The notes: generated by a model from the letters alone, not told the origin. DNA of 12,873 nucleotides from Erysipelotrichaceae bacterium (GCA_900759455.1 CAAEVI010000093.1:1-12873), one strand, 5' to 3'. Counted from the first letter of the stretch, positions 5,925-12,873 are shown. Translations and numbers: made by a program.

Positions 5925-7229
5925 ATGATCAAGAACCGGGCAATACAAGGAATAAGATCGTGGAAAAAGCTGTTGCTTTCTGTATGGCTGCTGCTTTCGC
6001 TTTATCCGTGGATGACTTTGACTGCCGCGACCGGTGCTGCGTTGAGCGGTTTTCATGACTGTTTTATGATGACCGGCACGCTTTTGCAGCAGGTCTTTGT
6101 CGTCTATCAGAAGTTTTTTCCTGTCATGGCCGCCGGCTGTTCGGCTTATTATCTTTCCCGAAAAAGAGACGGCTGTGTCGTGCTGAGCGCTGTTGTCGCC
6201 TATTTGACGCTGACTACGGTATTGAATGCGGATATCCTGAATGAGGCTTTCTATTATCTGAAATGGAAAGTAGACAGTGCCTGCATGTATATCGATAATC
6301 CGCTGACAGGGCTGTTCTGCGGTTATTGCGCAGCGAAACTGTATGACTCCTATTCAACGATACAATTGCCGCCGGTGCTTGGCTTTTTCTCCGGAAGAAG
6401 GGCTGTCCCGATCCTGTCATCTTTATGCATGATCGTCGTGTCGCCCTTTGTCTATCTGATCTTTTCTTTCCTTTTCCATTTCTGCAAAGAAACGGGAGAT
6501 GCTTTATACAGTATGGGAACGCCCGGCATCAGCGCCGCCGCTTCTTTCGATGCCTTGCTTCTGCCCCTTGGCCTCAAAGGGCTGATCCCCTCCTTTTATA
6601 TCCTGCCGGGAATGGATGCGGGATCGATGTTTCTCGGGCATGGCATGCTGCCGCTTTTTTTCGCATGGACGGCATATAAAAATAAAAAGAATCAAAAAGC
6701 ATGCCGGTTTACGGCTGTCTGTGCTTTAAGTGCCCTGCTTACCGGAACAGATACACTGGCCGAATATCTGATGCTAATCAAAGCACCGCTGATCTGGGCC
6801 GGCTATTGTATCATGAAAGGTATCTTTACATTGCTGTTTTACAGTGTGCCGCTTCCTTCGATCCTGCTGGCTGCGGGCGTAACCGTGTGTTTGTTTGTCT
6901 ATGGGTTTCGCCGTGCGGATTTTACTTTGGATGCGCTGTTTCCCAAAGAATTCGGACAAAGCGATGCGACATTGCTTCTGGAAGCGGCAGGCGGCATTGA
7001 AAATATTGCCGAACTTAGAAAAAGCCGTAACGGTTTTGTGCTTGTTTTGATCGATGAAGACTATGCGGACTGGGAAAAGATGGAAAAGACAGCCGGATTT
7101 CAGAAACGGGAAAATGAGGATGTTGCCTGGTTTGTCTTTCCGATGGAGCTGGGCGAAGTGGCCTACAGGACAATGCAGGAAATGTATCATAAAAACTTGT
7201 CATCAATGAAGCTGGAGGAATTAGAATGA
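5925..7229 (+). CDS. Divergent glucose-family PTS EIIC protein with a degenerate IIB-like tail
   Basis: A 434-residue membrane protein with about ten hydrophobic segments, related to the EIIC of the glucose/N-acetylglucosamine PTS family. The clearest family mark is LPPVLGFFSGRRAVPI at 148-163. Other key motifs are altered. The usual GLHH sugar-site region reads GLKG (216-219). The usual GITEPxEF reads GTDTLAEY (274-281). The region between that and the IIB part is shortened by roughly half and lacks the FSxGxIDY motif. The tail (about 345-425) begins like a IIB domain (LLLEAAGGIENI, 350-361), but an ungapped match with the EIICB encoded downstream puts Ser367 where the phosphorylated Cys should be, and the TRxR motif is lost. 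It probably cannot pass on phosphate. It could be a sensor, a partner subunit or a transporter of changed function. The start follows AAGGAGG (5909-5915), and the gene overlaps the antiterminator gene by four bases. Confidence 0.72.
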   Translation: MIKNRAIQGIRSWKKLLLSVWLLLSLYPWMTLTAATGAALSGFHDCFMMTGTLLQQVFVVYQKFFPVMAAGCSAYYLSRKRDGCVVLSAVVAYLTLTTVLNADILNEAFYYLKWKVDSACMYIDNPLTGLFCGYCAAKLYDSYSTIQLPPVLGFFSGRRAVPILSSLCMIVVSPFVYLIFSFLFHFCKETGDALYSMGTPGISAAASFDALLLPLGLKGLIPSFYILPGMDAGSMFLGHGMLPLFFAWTAYKNKKNQKACRFTAVCALSALLTGTDTLAEYLMLIKAPLIWAGYCIMKGIFTLLFYSVPLPSILLAAGVTVCLFVYGFRRADFTLDALFPKEFGQSDATLLLEAAGGIENIAELRKSRNGFVLVLIDEDYADWEKMEKTAGFQKRENEDVAWFVFPMELGEVAYRTMQEMYHKNLSSMKLEELE

Positions 7230-8062
7230 GGAAAATAATCAAAGTATACAGCAATAATGTAGTTTCCGCCAGACAGGGGGAGCTTGAGATCATAGCGATC
7301 GGTGCCGGGGTAGGGTTCCATAAACATCCCGGTGATCCGGTAGAAGAGAGCAAGGTGGAAAAAATTTATACTTTTGAAACAAAGCAGCAGAAACAGCTCC
7401 ATCAGCTCATGGAAGGTGTACCGATCCTGTATTTTCGTATTTCGGAGGCCATTGCGGCAAAGGCGATGGAAAAACTGAAGATCAGATTGAGCAGTCAGAT
7501 CCTGATTTCGCTGAGCGATCATATCTGTTATGCGGTGGAACGAAAGAAAAAAGGAATCAGCATCCCCAATCTGATGCTCAATGAAATACAGGCTCTGTAT
7601 CGGCAGGAATTTAAGATCGGCTTATGGGCGTTAAAGCTCATCGAAGTCAATACAGGAGTCGTGCTTGATCAAAACGAAGCCGGTTATATTGCCATGCATA
7701 TTGTCAATGCAACCATCGGCGGCAGTGCGGAATATTCCCAGATCAGCCGCATCCTGCGTTTTATCAAAGACATTCAAAGAATCGTGGAGGATACATACGG
7801 GATCGAGATGGATGAAAAAAATCTGAATCATGCCCGCTTTGTCACACATCTGAAATTTCTGGGACAGCATATTTTTTCAAATACCAAAAACGACCCGAAG
7901 GACAAACTGAATGAACTGTATGTCTTTCTCAGCAAAAGAGATGACAGGATCAATGCCTGTATCGAAGCGATTGCCGAGATGGTAAGGGAGAAGTATCAAT
8001 ATGAACTGCAGGAAAACGAGAAGGTCTATCTGATGATCCATATCAGCAAGATGGTGGAATGA
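7226..8062 (+). CDS. BglG/LicT/GlcT-family transcription antiterminator
   Basis: An RNA-binding antiterminator of 278 residues. The N-terminal CAT domain (about 1-55: IIKVYSNNVVSA, then GAGVGFHKHPGD) binds RAT hairpins as a dimer. Two PTS regulation domains follow, with the conserved phosphorylatable histidines all present: His99 (LSDH) and His158 (AMHIVNA) in PRD1, and His208 (FVTHLKF) and His272 (LMIHIS) in PRD2. In this family, phosphorylation by the sugar-specific EII in the absence of sugar inactivates the protein. The RAT at 4805-4832 is the obvious target, making the operon self-regulating. The CAT region and the RAT look GlcT-like, but a LicT assignment cannot be excluded, so no symbol is given. 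GGAGG at 7213-7217 lies inside the preceding gene, and the ATGA overlap suggests translational coupling. Confidence 0.93.
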   Translation: MRKIIKVYSNNVVSARQGELEIIAIGAGVGFHKHPGDPVEESKVEKIYTFETKQQKQLHQLMEGVPILYFRISEAIAAKAMEKLKIRLSSQILISLSDHICYAVERKKKGISIPNLMLNEIQALYRQEFKIGLWALKLIEVNTGVVLDQNEAGYIAMHIVNATIGGSAEYSQISRILRFIKDIQRIVEDTYGIEMDEKNLNHARFVTHLKFLGQHIFSNTKNDPKDKLNELYVFLSKRDDRINACIEAIAEMVREKYQYELQENEKVYLMIHISKMVE

Positions 8063-9474
8063 TGGTGAAATTAAAAGATATCGGCCGTTCGCTTCAGCTT
8101 CCGGTTTCAATCTTTCCGTTGGCGGCCTTATTGAACGGTCTGGGCTATCTGATCGAAAGGATGGATTGGAGAGTCCTGAATGTGGCCGCTGTACTGCTGA
8201 AAAGTGTCGGAGCGATGATCCTGAATGAAATGCCTTTGATTTTTGCTGTTGGCATCGCTTATGGTCTGGGAAAAGAAAAGAAAGGAACCTATGCGGTCAA
8301 CGCACTGTTTTGTTTTGTGATGGTAAAAGGAGTTTTGTCGTTTTCCTCTCCGCTCTCTTTTTTCATTGTCTCCGCTGCCCAGGCCAGGGAGGCTTTCGAA
8401 CATATCAATAATCAGTTTATCGGCATTCTGGTCGGTGTGCTTTCCGTTGTCATGATGCAGTTCATAAAAAGACGGAAATTCGGGATGAACAGCAGCGGTG
8501 CACTTCTCTTTTGCGCGGCGGGCATGCTGGTTTTATCGCTGCTTCTTTATTTTGTATGGCCGTTTTGTTATGTCTTTTTGATCGAAGTGGGTGAATGGAT
8601 CAGCGGCCTGGGGGCAGCCGGTGCGGGCGTTTACGGTTTCTTGAACCGTCTGTTGCTGCCAATCGGTATGCATCATACTCTGAATTCCGTTTTCTGGTTC
8701 GATGTTGTCGGCATCAATGACATCGGCAATTTCTGGTCGGGCAAAGGGATACTGGGGGTTACCGGCATGTATCAGGCAGGTTTTTATCCGATCATGATGG
8801 CCGGTGTTCCGGCCATGGCGCTTGCCATGTATCGAACTTCTTATACCAGTCAGAAAAGAACCTTAAGATCATTTTATCTTTCTTCGGCACTCGCTTCTCT
8901 TTTTACCGGGATCACGGAACCGCTGGAATTTTCCTTCATGTTCCAGGCGCCGCTGCTGTATCTGTTTCATTGTATCCTGACAGGTTTCAGTCTGTTTCTC
9001 TGTGCTTCGCTGCAGTGGATCGCCGGTTTCAGCTTCAGTGCCGGTGTGATCGATTATCTGCTGAGCCTGACGATGCCGCTGGCACACCATCCGCTGTCGC
9101 TGCTGCTGTTGTTCCCGCTCTTTTTTGTGCTGTATTATGTCTGCTTTACTTTTGCAATCCGCCGTTTTCATCTTCATCCTTACGACAGAGAAAAAGAAAG
9201 CGGGGAAGAGAAAGGAAGGATCTCGAATCGTGACATCAATGCAGTTGCCAGGGAGCTGCTGCAGGCGTGCGGCGGTGAAGCGAACATCATTCATGTAACC
9301 TGCTGCATCACGAGGATCCGCGTAGAGCTGAAGGATCCGCAGCGTTTCGATTTTCAGCAGCTGAAGGACAGCGGCGCGATCGAATATCAGATGTACGGAA
9401 ATGAAGCGCAGATCGTTTACGGCGTACAGGCGGAGTACATTTATGATATTTTGCAAAATTACTGCCTGAGCTGA
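8059..9474 (+). CDS. PTS transporter EIICB, glucose/N-acetylglucosamine family
   Basis: This membrane permease (471 residues) should import and phosphorylate a hexose or amino sugar using phosphate from EIIA. The EIIC domain (about 1-375) carries LPIGMHHTLNSVFWF with His205-His206, the essential GITEPLEFSF (Glu287), and FSFSAGVIDYLLS. The IIB domain (about 390-471) carries LLQACGGEANI and TCCITRIRV, with Cys416 as the phosphorylated residue. There is no IIA domain, so a separate EIIA is needed. The cytosolic segment that usually contains LPxxLGFFxGxRxVPI is replaced by a shorter stretch (about 135-150), a motif that the upstream paralogue retains. The second ATG (8062) has better spacing from GGTGGA, and either start overlaps the antiterminator stop. 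The exact sugar is not determinable here; NSVFWF fits glucose/GlcNAc-type permeases. Confidence 0.9.
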   Translation: MMVKLKDIGRSLQLPVSIFPLAALLNGLGYLIERMDWRVLNVAAVLLKSVGAMILNEMPLIFAVGIAYGLGKEKKGTYAVNALFCFVMVKGVLSFSSPLSFFIVSAAQAREAFEHINNQFIGILVGVLSVVMMQFIKRRKFGMNSSGALLFCAAGMLVLSLLLYFVWPFCYVFLIEVGEWISGLGAAGAGVYGFLNRLLLPIGMHHTLNSVFWFDVVGINDIGNFWSGKGILGVTGMYQAGFYPIMMAGVPAMALAMYRTSYTSQKRTLRSFYLSSALASLFTGITEPLEFSFMFQAPLLYLFHCILTGFSLFLCASLQWIAGFSFSAGVIDYLLSLTMPLAHHPLSLLLLFPLFFVLYYVCFTFAIRRFHLHPYDREKESGEEKGRISNRDINAVARELLQACGGEANIIHVTCCITRIRVELKDPQRFDFQQLKDSGAIEYQMYGNEAQIVYGVQAEYIYDILQNYCLS

Positions 9475-9505
9475 GGTGTCTGTGATATTTTTCGCTTTTT
9501 TGCGT

Positions 9506-9511
9506 TATAAT
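9506..9511 (+). promoter_or_regulatory. Candidate -10 box upstream of the EamA gene
   Basis: A perfect TATAAT lies between the PTS operon and the transporter gene, but no convincing -35 box is found at 16-18 bases. A start from here would leave a leader of only about 10 bases containing the ribosome binding site AAGGAGGGG. No terminator is seen after the PTS gene, so read-through is also possible. Confidence 0.35.
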
Positions 9512-9527
9512 AAACGAAGGAGGGGAT

Positions 9528-10439
9528 ATGATGCGTTCAAGGGGAATTGTTTTTACGATCGTGTCAGCAATGTTGTTTGGAATTACACCGGCATTTGCAA
9601 AACTGATTTATGCGGACGGCATCAATTCATCTACACTGGTGTTTTACCGTAATCTGTTTGCGATCCTGCCGCTGTTTCTTTTATGTCTGTCTCAGCATTG
9701 TTCGTTTCGAATCAATCTGCGGCAGGGATTTCATCTGGTCCTGACGGCGCTGATCGGACAGGCAGTCACGGCCGTGATGCTGTACAGCAGTTACAATTAT
9801 ATTCCGATTGCTACAGCAACCACGCTGCATTTCTTTTATCCGATCTTTATCACGCTGATCTGCATGATCCTGTTTCATGACCGTTTGTCCATGCCCAAGC
9901 TGATCGCTTTGATTTCAGCGACTTGCGGCGTCAGCTGCTTTGTGGAGGGAAGTGGGAGTGAAAGCCTGCGCGGGATCAGCCTGGCGCTTGCTTCCGCTTT
10001 GACTTTCGCCTATTATATGGTGGCCGTGGAGAAGAGCGGGCTGAACCGTCTTCATCCATTTGTCATTACGTTTTATTTTTCGATTGTCGTATCCGTGTCA
10101 CTGTTTCTGTATAATGCATTTTTTCATCAGTTTCCGGATAGCGTCTCCGCATTGACATACGGCAAGATGGCTTTGTTTGCCTTTTTTACCTCGGTAGCGG
10201 CAATGGCATTGCTGCAGCTGGGCATTCGCTTTCTGGGAGCCGGCGATGCGGCCATCTTATGTATGTTCGAACCTTTGACATCGGTGGTCAGCGGCATTTT
10301 TCTTTTGAAAGAGGAGATGAGCCTGCTGAAGCTGTTTGGCTGTATCCTGATTCTCGGTGCGGTAACGTTCATGATCGTCATGAATCAAAGGGCAGGCCGA
10401 AAAAAAGAAGACCGGATCGGGTCCGGTTGTGGTGAGTGA
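9528..10439 (+). CDS. DMT superfamily transporter, EamA type
   Basis: A membrane protein of 303 residues with about ten hydrophobic helices in two tandem EamA halves (about 8-138 and 150-288). The first half begins with the typical AMLFGITPAFAKLIY and contains FYRNLFAILPLF. The second half contains LLQLGIRFLGAGDAAILCMFEPLTSVVSGIFLLKEEMS, a strongly typical EamA stretch (about 231-267). Members of this family export metabolites or amino acids; the substrate here is unknown. A strong AAGGAGGGG precedes two adjacent ATG codons, and the second (9531) is better spaced. The C-terminal tail is short, basic and cytosolic. It lies 53 bases after the PTS operon and 45 bases before the DUF308 gene, all on the same strand, but no functional link is shown. 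Confidence 0.88.
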   Translation: MMRSRGIVFTIVSAMLFGITPAFAKLIYADGINSSTLVFYRNLFAILPLFLLCLSQHCSFRINLRQGFHLVLTALIGQAVTAVMLYSSYNYIPIATATTLHFFYPIFITLICMILFHDRLSMPKLIALISATCGVSCFVEGSGSESLRGISLALASALTFAYYMVAVEKSGLNRLHPFVITFYFSIVVSVSLFLYNAFFHQFPDSVSALTYGKMALFAFFTSVAAMALLQLGIRFLGAGDAAILCMFEPLTSVVSGIFLLKEEMSLLKLFGCILILGAVTFMIVMNQRAGRKKEDRIGSGCGE

Positions 10440-10455
10440 CAGATTATGTTACGAT
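10427..10455 (+). promoter_or_regulatory. Weak candidate promoter for the DUF308 gene
   Basis: TTGTGG (10427-10432) and TACGAT (10450-10455) are 17 bases apart. They match the consensus in about four of six positions each, and the -35 lies inside the end of the EamA gene. Cotranscription with that gene is at least as likely. Confidence 0.2.
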
Positions 10456-10484
10456 ACCATTGCCTATGACGGGAGGAATCATTT

Positions 10485-11066
10485 ATGAAAAAAGTGCGTT
10501 TTGAGAAATGGCAGCTGATCGTGCTGTCGGTATTCTATATCGTGTTCGGCATTATTTCGGCCGCGGTTCCAAGAGAACAGTTTCTGACGTTCTTTCATAT
10601 TCTCGGTCTAATCATCATGCTGATCGGCGCTTTTTCGATCTTTATTTATTTCCTGCGCCGGGATTATCTGCAGGAGCATAATTTTCAAGTTACCTTCGGG
10701 GTTTTGTACATCATGGCGGGCATGATCGTCTGGATGAAGCCGGAACTGATCGTTTCCAATTATCCTTTTGTCTTTGCCGGCTGTGTGGTGATCGACAGTG
10801 CGATCCGGATGCAGTATGCAATGAATCTGTTTCGGATGAAAGATCAGGGCTGGCTGTGGGTATTGATCAGTGCGCTGCTGGCGGTCCTGCTTTCGGGCGT
10901 GATCCTAGTCGGGTCACTGGCGCTCGACTGGCAGAAAATTTTGCTGACCATCCTGTTGTGTCTGGACGGGGCAAGCAATCTGCTGACGCTGATCTATGGA
11001 AAAATCGCTTTGAAGCGCTATTACCGCAAGGGAGATGCGCAAGTGGCCGTGCAGGATGAAAACTAA
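10485..11066 (+). CDS. DUF308 (HdeD-like) family membrane protein
   Basis: A small integral membrane protein (193 residues) with about six hydrophobic helices arranged as repeated pairs, as in the HdeD/DUF308 family. Characteristic stretches are LSVFYIVFGIISAAVP near the N-terminus, FGVLYIMAGMIVWMKPELIV in the middle (about 71-90), and AGCVVIDSAIRMQYAMNLF, which resembles the family pattern in which a helix pair ends in R..... The final 25 residues are polar and basic. No enzymatic or transport function is known for this group; E. coli HdeD is linked to acid stress, but that cannot be carried over here. The start follows GGGAGG (10471-10476) by eight bases. The gene is closed by an intrinsic terminator, so it ends its transcription unit. 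Confidence 0.75.
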   Translation: MKKVRFEKWQLIVLSVFYIVFGIISAAVPREQFLTFFHILGLIIMLIGAFSIFIYFLRRDYLQEHNFQVTFGVLYIMAGMIVWMKPELIVSNYPFVFAGCVVIDSAIRMQYAMNLFRMKDQGWLWVLISALLAVLLSGVILVGSLALDWQKILLTILLCLDGASNLLTLIYGKIALKRYYRKGDAQVAVQDEN

Positions 11067-11075
11067 AGCAGAGAG

Positions 11076-11101
11076 AAACAGGATGCAGTCCTGTTTTTTT
11101 T
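11076..11101 (+). terminator. Intrinsic terminator after the DUF308 gene
   Basis: AAACAGGA (11076-11083) pairs with TCCTGTTT (11089-11096) around a five-base loop. The T tract begins within the right arm and runs to 11101. It lies ten bases after the stop and separates this unit from the copper module. Confidence 0.9.
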
Positions 11102-11160
11102 ATGTACGTTCATCATATTGATCGATTGTCTGTTTGCAAAGCAGGTCAAAAGCATTATTT

Positions 11161-11189
11161 TTGACAAAAACACAGAAACGGCGTACAAT
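11161..11189 (+). promoter_or_regulatory. Strong sigma-A promoter of csoR-copA
   Basis: TTGACA (11161-11166) and TACAAT (11184-11189) are separated by exactly 17 bases. Transcription would start near 11196, immediately before the CsoR operator, so a bound repressor would block initiation. Confidence 0.85.
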
Positions 11190-11196
11190 CAGCATG

Positions 11197-11216
11197 TACC
11201 CCCCTATGGGGGGATA
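11197..11216 (+). promoter_or_regulatory. CsoR operator
   Basis: A perfect inverted repeat of six C and six G around TAT, flanked by TA on the left and ATA on the right (TACCCCCC, TAT, GGGGGGATA). This is the G/C-tract operator recognised by CsoR repressors in copper-resistance promoters. It covers the predicted transcription start and ends next to the csoR ribosome binding site. Confidence 0.9.
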
Positions 11217-11228
11217 GGAGCGATGCAA

Positions 11229-11498
11229 ATGGAACAGAAAAACAGAAAAGAAACGATCCGGCTGCTGCAGACAGCCAGAGGACAGATCGATGCTATTTTG
11301 CGCATGATGGAAGAAGGACGTTACTGTATAGATATCTCCAATCAGATCCTGGCTACACAGGCGCTGCTGAAGAAAGCCAATGCGCAGGTGCTGACCAACC
11401 ATCTGCAGACATGTGTCAAAGACAGCATTGAAAATCATACGGATTATGAACAAAAACTGACGGAAATCGAAGAAGTCATTCGAAAACTGGTTCGTTAA
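11229..11498 (+). CDS. csoR: Copper-sensing transcriptional repressor CsoR
   Basis: CsoR is an all-helical tetrameric repressor that leaves DNA when it binds Cu(I). The protein (89 residues) has the family helical pattern, with the RLLQTARGQI stretch near the N-terminus. The Cu(I) ligands are in the canonical spacing: Cys33 (RYCIDIS), His58 and Cys62 (NHLQTC). The start at 11229 is chosen because AGGAG (11216-11220) is eight bases upstream; the ATG at 11223 is only two bases from it and would add two residues. Any start further upstream would lie inside the promoter and operator. The operator next to its promoter indicates autoregulation. copA begins 14 bases after the stop, so the two genes form an operon. 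Confidence 0.95.
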   Translation: MEQKNRKETIRLLQTARGQIDAILRMMEEGRYCIDISNQILATQALLKKANAQVLTNHLQTCVKDSIENHTDYEQKLTEIEEVIRKLVR

Positions 11499-11512
11499 AG
11501 GAGGAATGAAGC

Positions 11513-12873
11513 GTGAGAGAAACTTTTTCAATCAAAGGAATGCACTGTGCTTCCTGTGCGGCTGCGGTGGAAAAAATCTTAAAACGGCAGGAGCATGTCC
11601 TGGATGTACAGGTGAATCTGGTAAATGAGCAGGCGATCATCGATTCGGACCAGTACCTGCAGACAGATGTGCTTGCTGCGGCACTGGAAAAGGCCGGTTT
11701 TGCGATCGAGCGGATCCAGGAAGTCAAAGAAGAAACATTTCAGGTCACGGGCATGCACTGTGCTGCCTGTTCGGCGGCCGTGGAACGGATCTTGAAAAAA
11801 CAGCCTTCTGTTGTGCAGGCACAGGTCAATCTGGTGAGCGAGCAGGTCGTGATCAGCTATCTGGGAGAAAGAAATATACAGGCATGGGAGGAAGCGCTTG
11901 GCAAGGGCGGCTTTCATCTGCAGGAGAAAAAAGAGAATGCATACAGGGAACTTTCTTTTCATATCGAAGGCATGCACTGTGCCAGCTGTTCGGCTGCCTG
12001 TGAGCGGATCCTTCGCAAGATGCAGGGAGTGAAGGAGGCATCGGTCAATCTTGTCAATGAACAGGCGCATGTGGTCTATGATCCTCATGTCGTAAAACAA
12101 AGCGAGCTGTTTGCGGCCATTGCCAAAGGCGGCTATCAGGCATCTTTGGAGAAGCATGAAGAGCAGCCGCAGAAAAAGGAAAACAACCATGCCATGATCC
12201 TTATGCTGGTGCTGGGCGCTCTCCTTTTATATATCGGCATGTCACATATGCTGCCGATTGAACTTCCTTTGCCGGATTTTATTCATTATGAAACACATCC
12301 GTTCGCTTTTGCGCTGAGCCAGCTGCTGCTGACAAGCGTGATCCTGATCTTGGGACGGGATTTTTATGTCCGCGGTATTCCGGCCTTGCTGCATGGCGTG
12401 CCGAATATGGATACGTTGGTATCGATCGGTACTTTGAGCGCTTATCTGTATTCCTTTTATTCTTTGTGTCAGATTGCGGCAGGCAATGTACATGCGGTGC
12501 ATGAGCTTTACTTTGAGGGAGCCGGCGTGGTCGTTGCGCTGGTACGTTTCGGCAAGCATCTGGAGGCAAGGTCAAAACAAAAATCGATGGGGGCGATTTC
12601 CGCTTTATTAAAGCTTCGTCCGGATACGACGATACTGTATAAAGACGGCAAAGAGGTGGAAATCGGCATTGATGAAGTCTGTGTCAATGATTTGCTGGTG
12701 GTGCGTCCGGGGGATCAGATTCCGATCGATGCGTTCATCGTGGAAGGAAGTGCCAGCATTGATGAAAGCATGCTGAGCGGCGAGAGCATGCCGGTGCGGA
12801 AAAAGGCGCAGGATGAAGTGATCGGCGGCACGATCGATCTGGATGGGAAACTACTGATCCGCTGCAGCAAAGA
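11513..12873 (+). CDS. copA: Copper-exporting P1B-type ATPase CopA (5' part, 453 codons)
   Basis: The first 453 residues of a P1B-type ATPase that should pump Cu(I) out of the cell; the frame is open at the right edge. Three tandem heavy-metal-associated domains occupy about 1-215, each with GMHCxxC: Cys12/15, Cys83/86 and Cys156/159. Hydrophobic helices follow (about 225-345), including GIPALLHGVPNMDTLVSIGT, then the actuator domain with DESMLSGESMPV in place of the more usual TGES form. The CPC membrane motif, the phosphorylated Asp (DKTGT) and the ATP-binding domain lie outside the window, so copper specificity rests on CsoR, the operator and the metal-binding domains. The GTG start at 11513 has AAAGGAGG (11497-11504) eight bases upstream, overlapping the csoR stop. 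Confidence 0.93.
   Translation, partial: MRETFSIKGMHCASCAAAVEKILKRQEHVLDVQVNLVNEQAIIDSDQYLQTDVLAAALEKAGFAIERIQEVKEETFQVTGMHCAACSAAVERILKKQPSVVQAQVNLVSEQVVISYLGERNIQAWEEALGKGGFHLQEKKENAYRELSFHIEGMHCASCSAACERILRKMQGVKEASVNLVNEQAHVVYDPHVVKQSELFAAIAKGGYQASLEKHEEQPQKKENNHAMILMLVLGALLLYIGMSHMLPIELPLPDFIHYETHPFAFALSQLLLTSVILILGRDFYVRGIPALLHGVPNMDTLVSIGTLSAYLYSFYSLCQIAAGNVHAVHELYFEGAGVVVALVRFGKHLEARSKQKSMGAISALLKLRPDTTILYKDGKEVEIGIDEVCVNDLLVVRPGDQIPIDAFIVEGSASIDESMLSGESMPVRKKAQDEVIGGTIDLDGKLLIRCSK

Noticed and set aside
5925..7229. Treating the first PTS-like gene as a pseudogene
   Set aside because: The 434-codon frame is intact, has a strong ribosome binding site and couples to the next gene. Motif loss without frame damage fits altered function better than decay.
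10411..10428. ACCGGA/TCCGGT hairpin at the end of the EamA gene as a terminator
   Set aside because: It lies inside the coding region and has no T tract after it.
11118..11228. Upstream TTG start giving CsoR a 37-residue extension
   Set aside because: It would translate the promoter and operator, including sequence before the transcription start. The CsoR family length and ligand spacing fit the start at 11229.

Overview
The window looks like a low-to-moderate-GC Firmicute. The hrcA-grpE-dnaK-dnaJ heat-shock cluster, strong AAGGAGG ribosome binding sites, sigma-A type promoters, a BglG/GlcT-type antitermination leader and a CsoR-copA module all point that way. Protein style and gene content would fit a gut Erysipelotrichia-type bacterium, but that placement is inference and is not proven by the window.

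Layout. Positions 1-2893 hold the tail of hrcA, then grpE and dnaK, closely spaced on the + strand and ended by an intrinsic terminator (2905-2945). dnaJ (3059-4180) follows with its own candidate promoter and a leader hairpin. A hotdog thioesterase gene (4652-4221, minus strand) converges on dnaJ, and the two share one bidirectional terminator.

Positions 4743-9474 look like one sugar-uptake operon. It has a consensus promoter (4743-4771), a RAT (ribonucleic antiterminator) site (4805-4832) overlapping the left arm of an intrinsic terminator (4824-4860), and then four genes. These encode a secreted endonuclease/exonuclease/phosphatase-fold lipoprotein (4926-5810), an unusual glucose-family PTS EIIC protein with a degenerate IIB-like tail (5925-7229), a BglG/LicT/GlcT-family antiterminator (7226-8062) and a PTS EIICB (8059-9474). 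The last three genes overlap by 1-4 bases. The antiterminator very probably binds the leader at 4805-4832, so the operon would control itself. The two PTS proteins carry complementary subsets of the family motifs: the first keeps the LPxxLGFFxGxRxVPI motif but has lost the HH, TEP and phosphorylatable Cys motifs, while the second has the reverse pattern. This pairing, with the phosphatase-fold lipoprotein as first gene, is the most unusual content here. No EIIA domain is encoded in the window.

Positions 9528-11066 carry a DMT/EamA-type exporter and a DUF308 (HdeD-like) membrane protein, closed by a terminator. Positions 11161-12873 carry a copper-resistance module: a consensus promoter with a CsoR operator at the transcription start, csoR, and the first 453 codons of a CopA-type P1B ATPase with three N-terminal metal-binding domains. 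copA runs off the end of the window. The longest stretch without a coding gene is about 270 bases (4653-4925), and it holds the divergent promoters plus the RAT leader. No tRNA, rRNA, CRISPR array or insertion sequence was seen.
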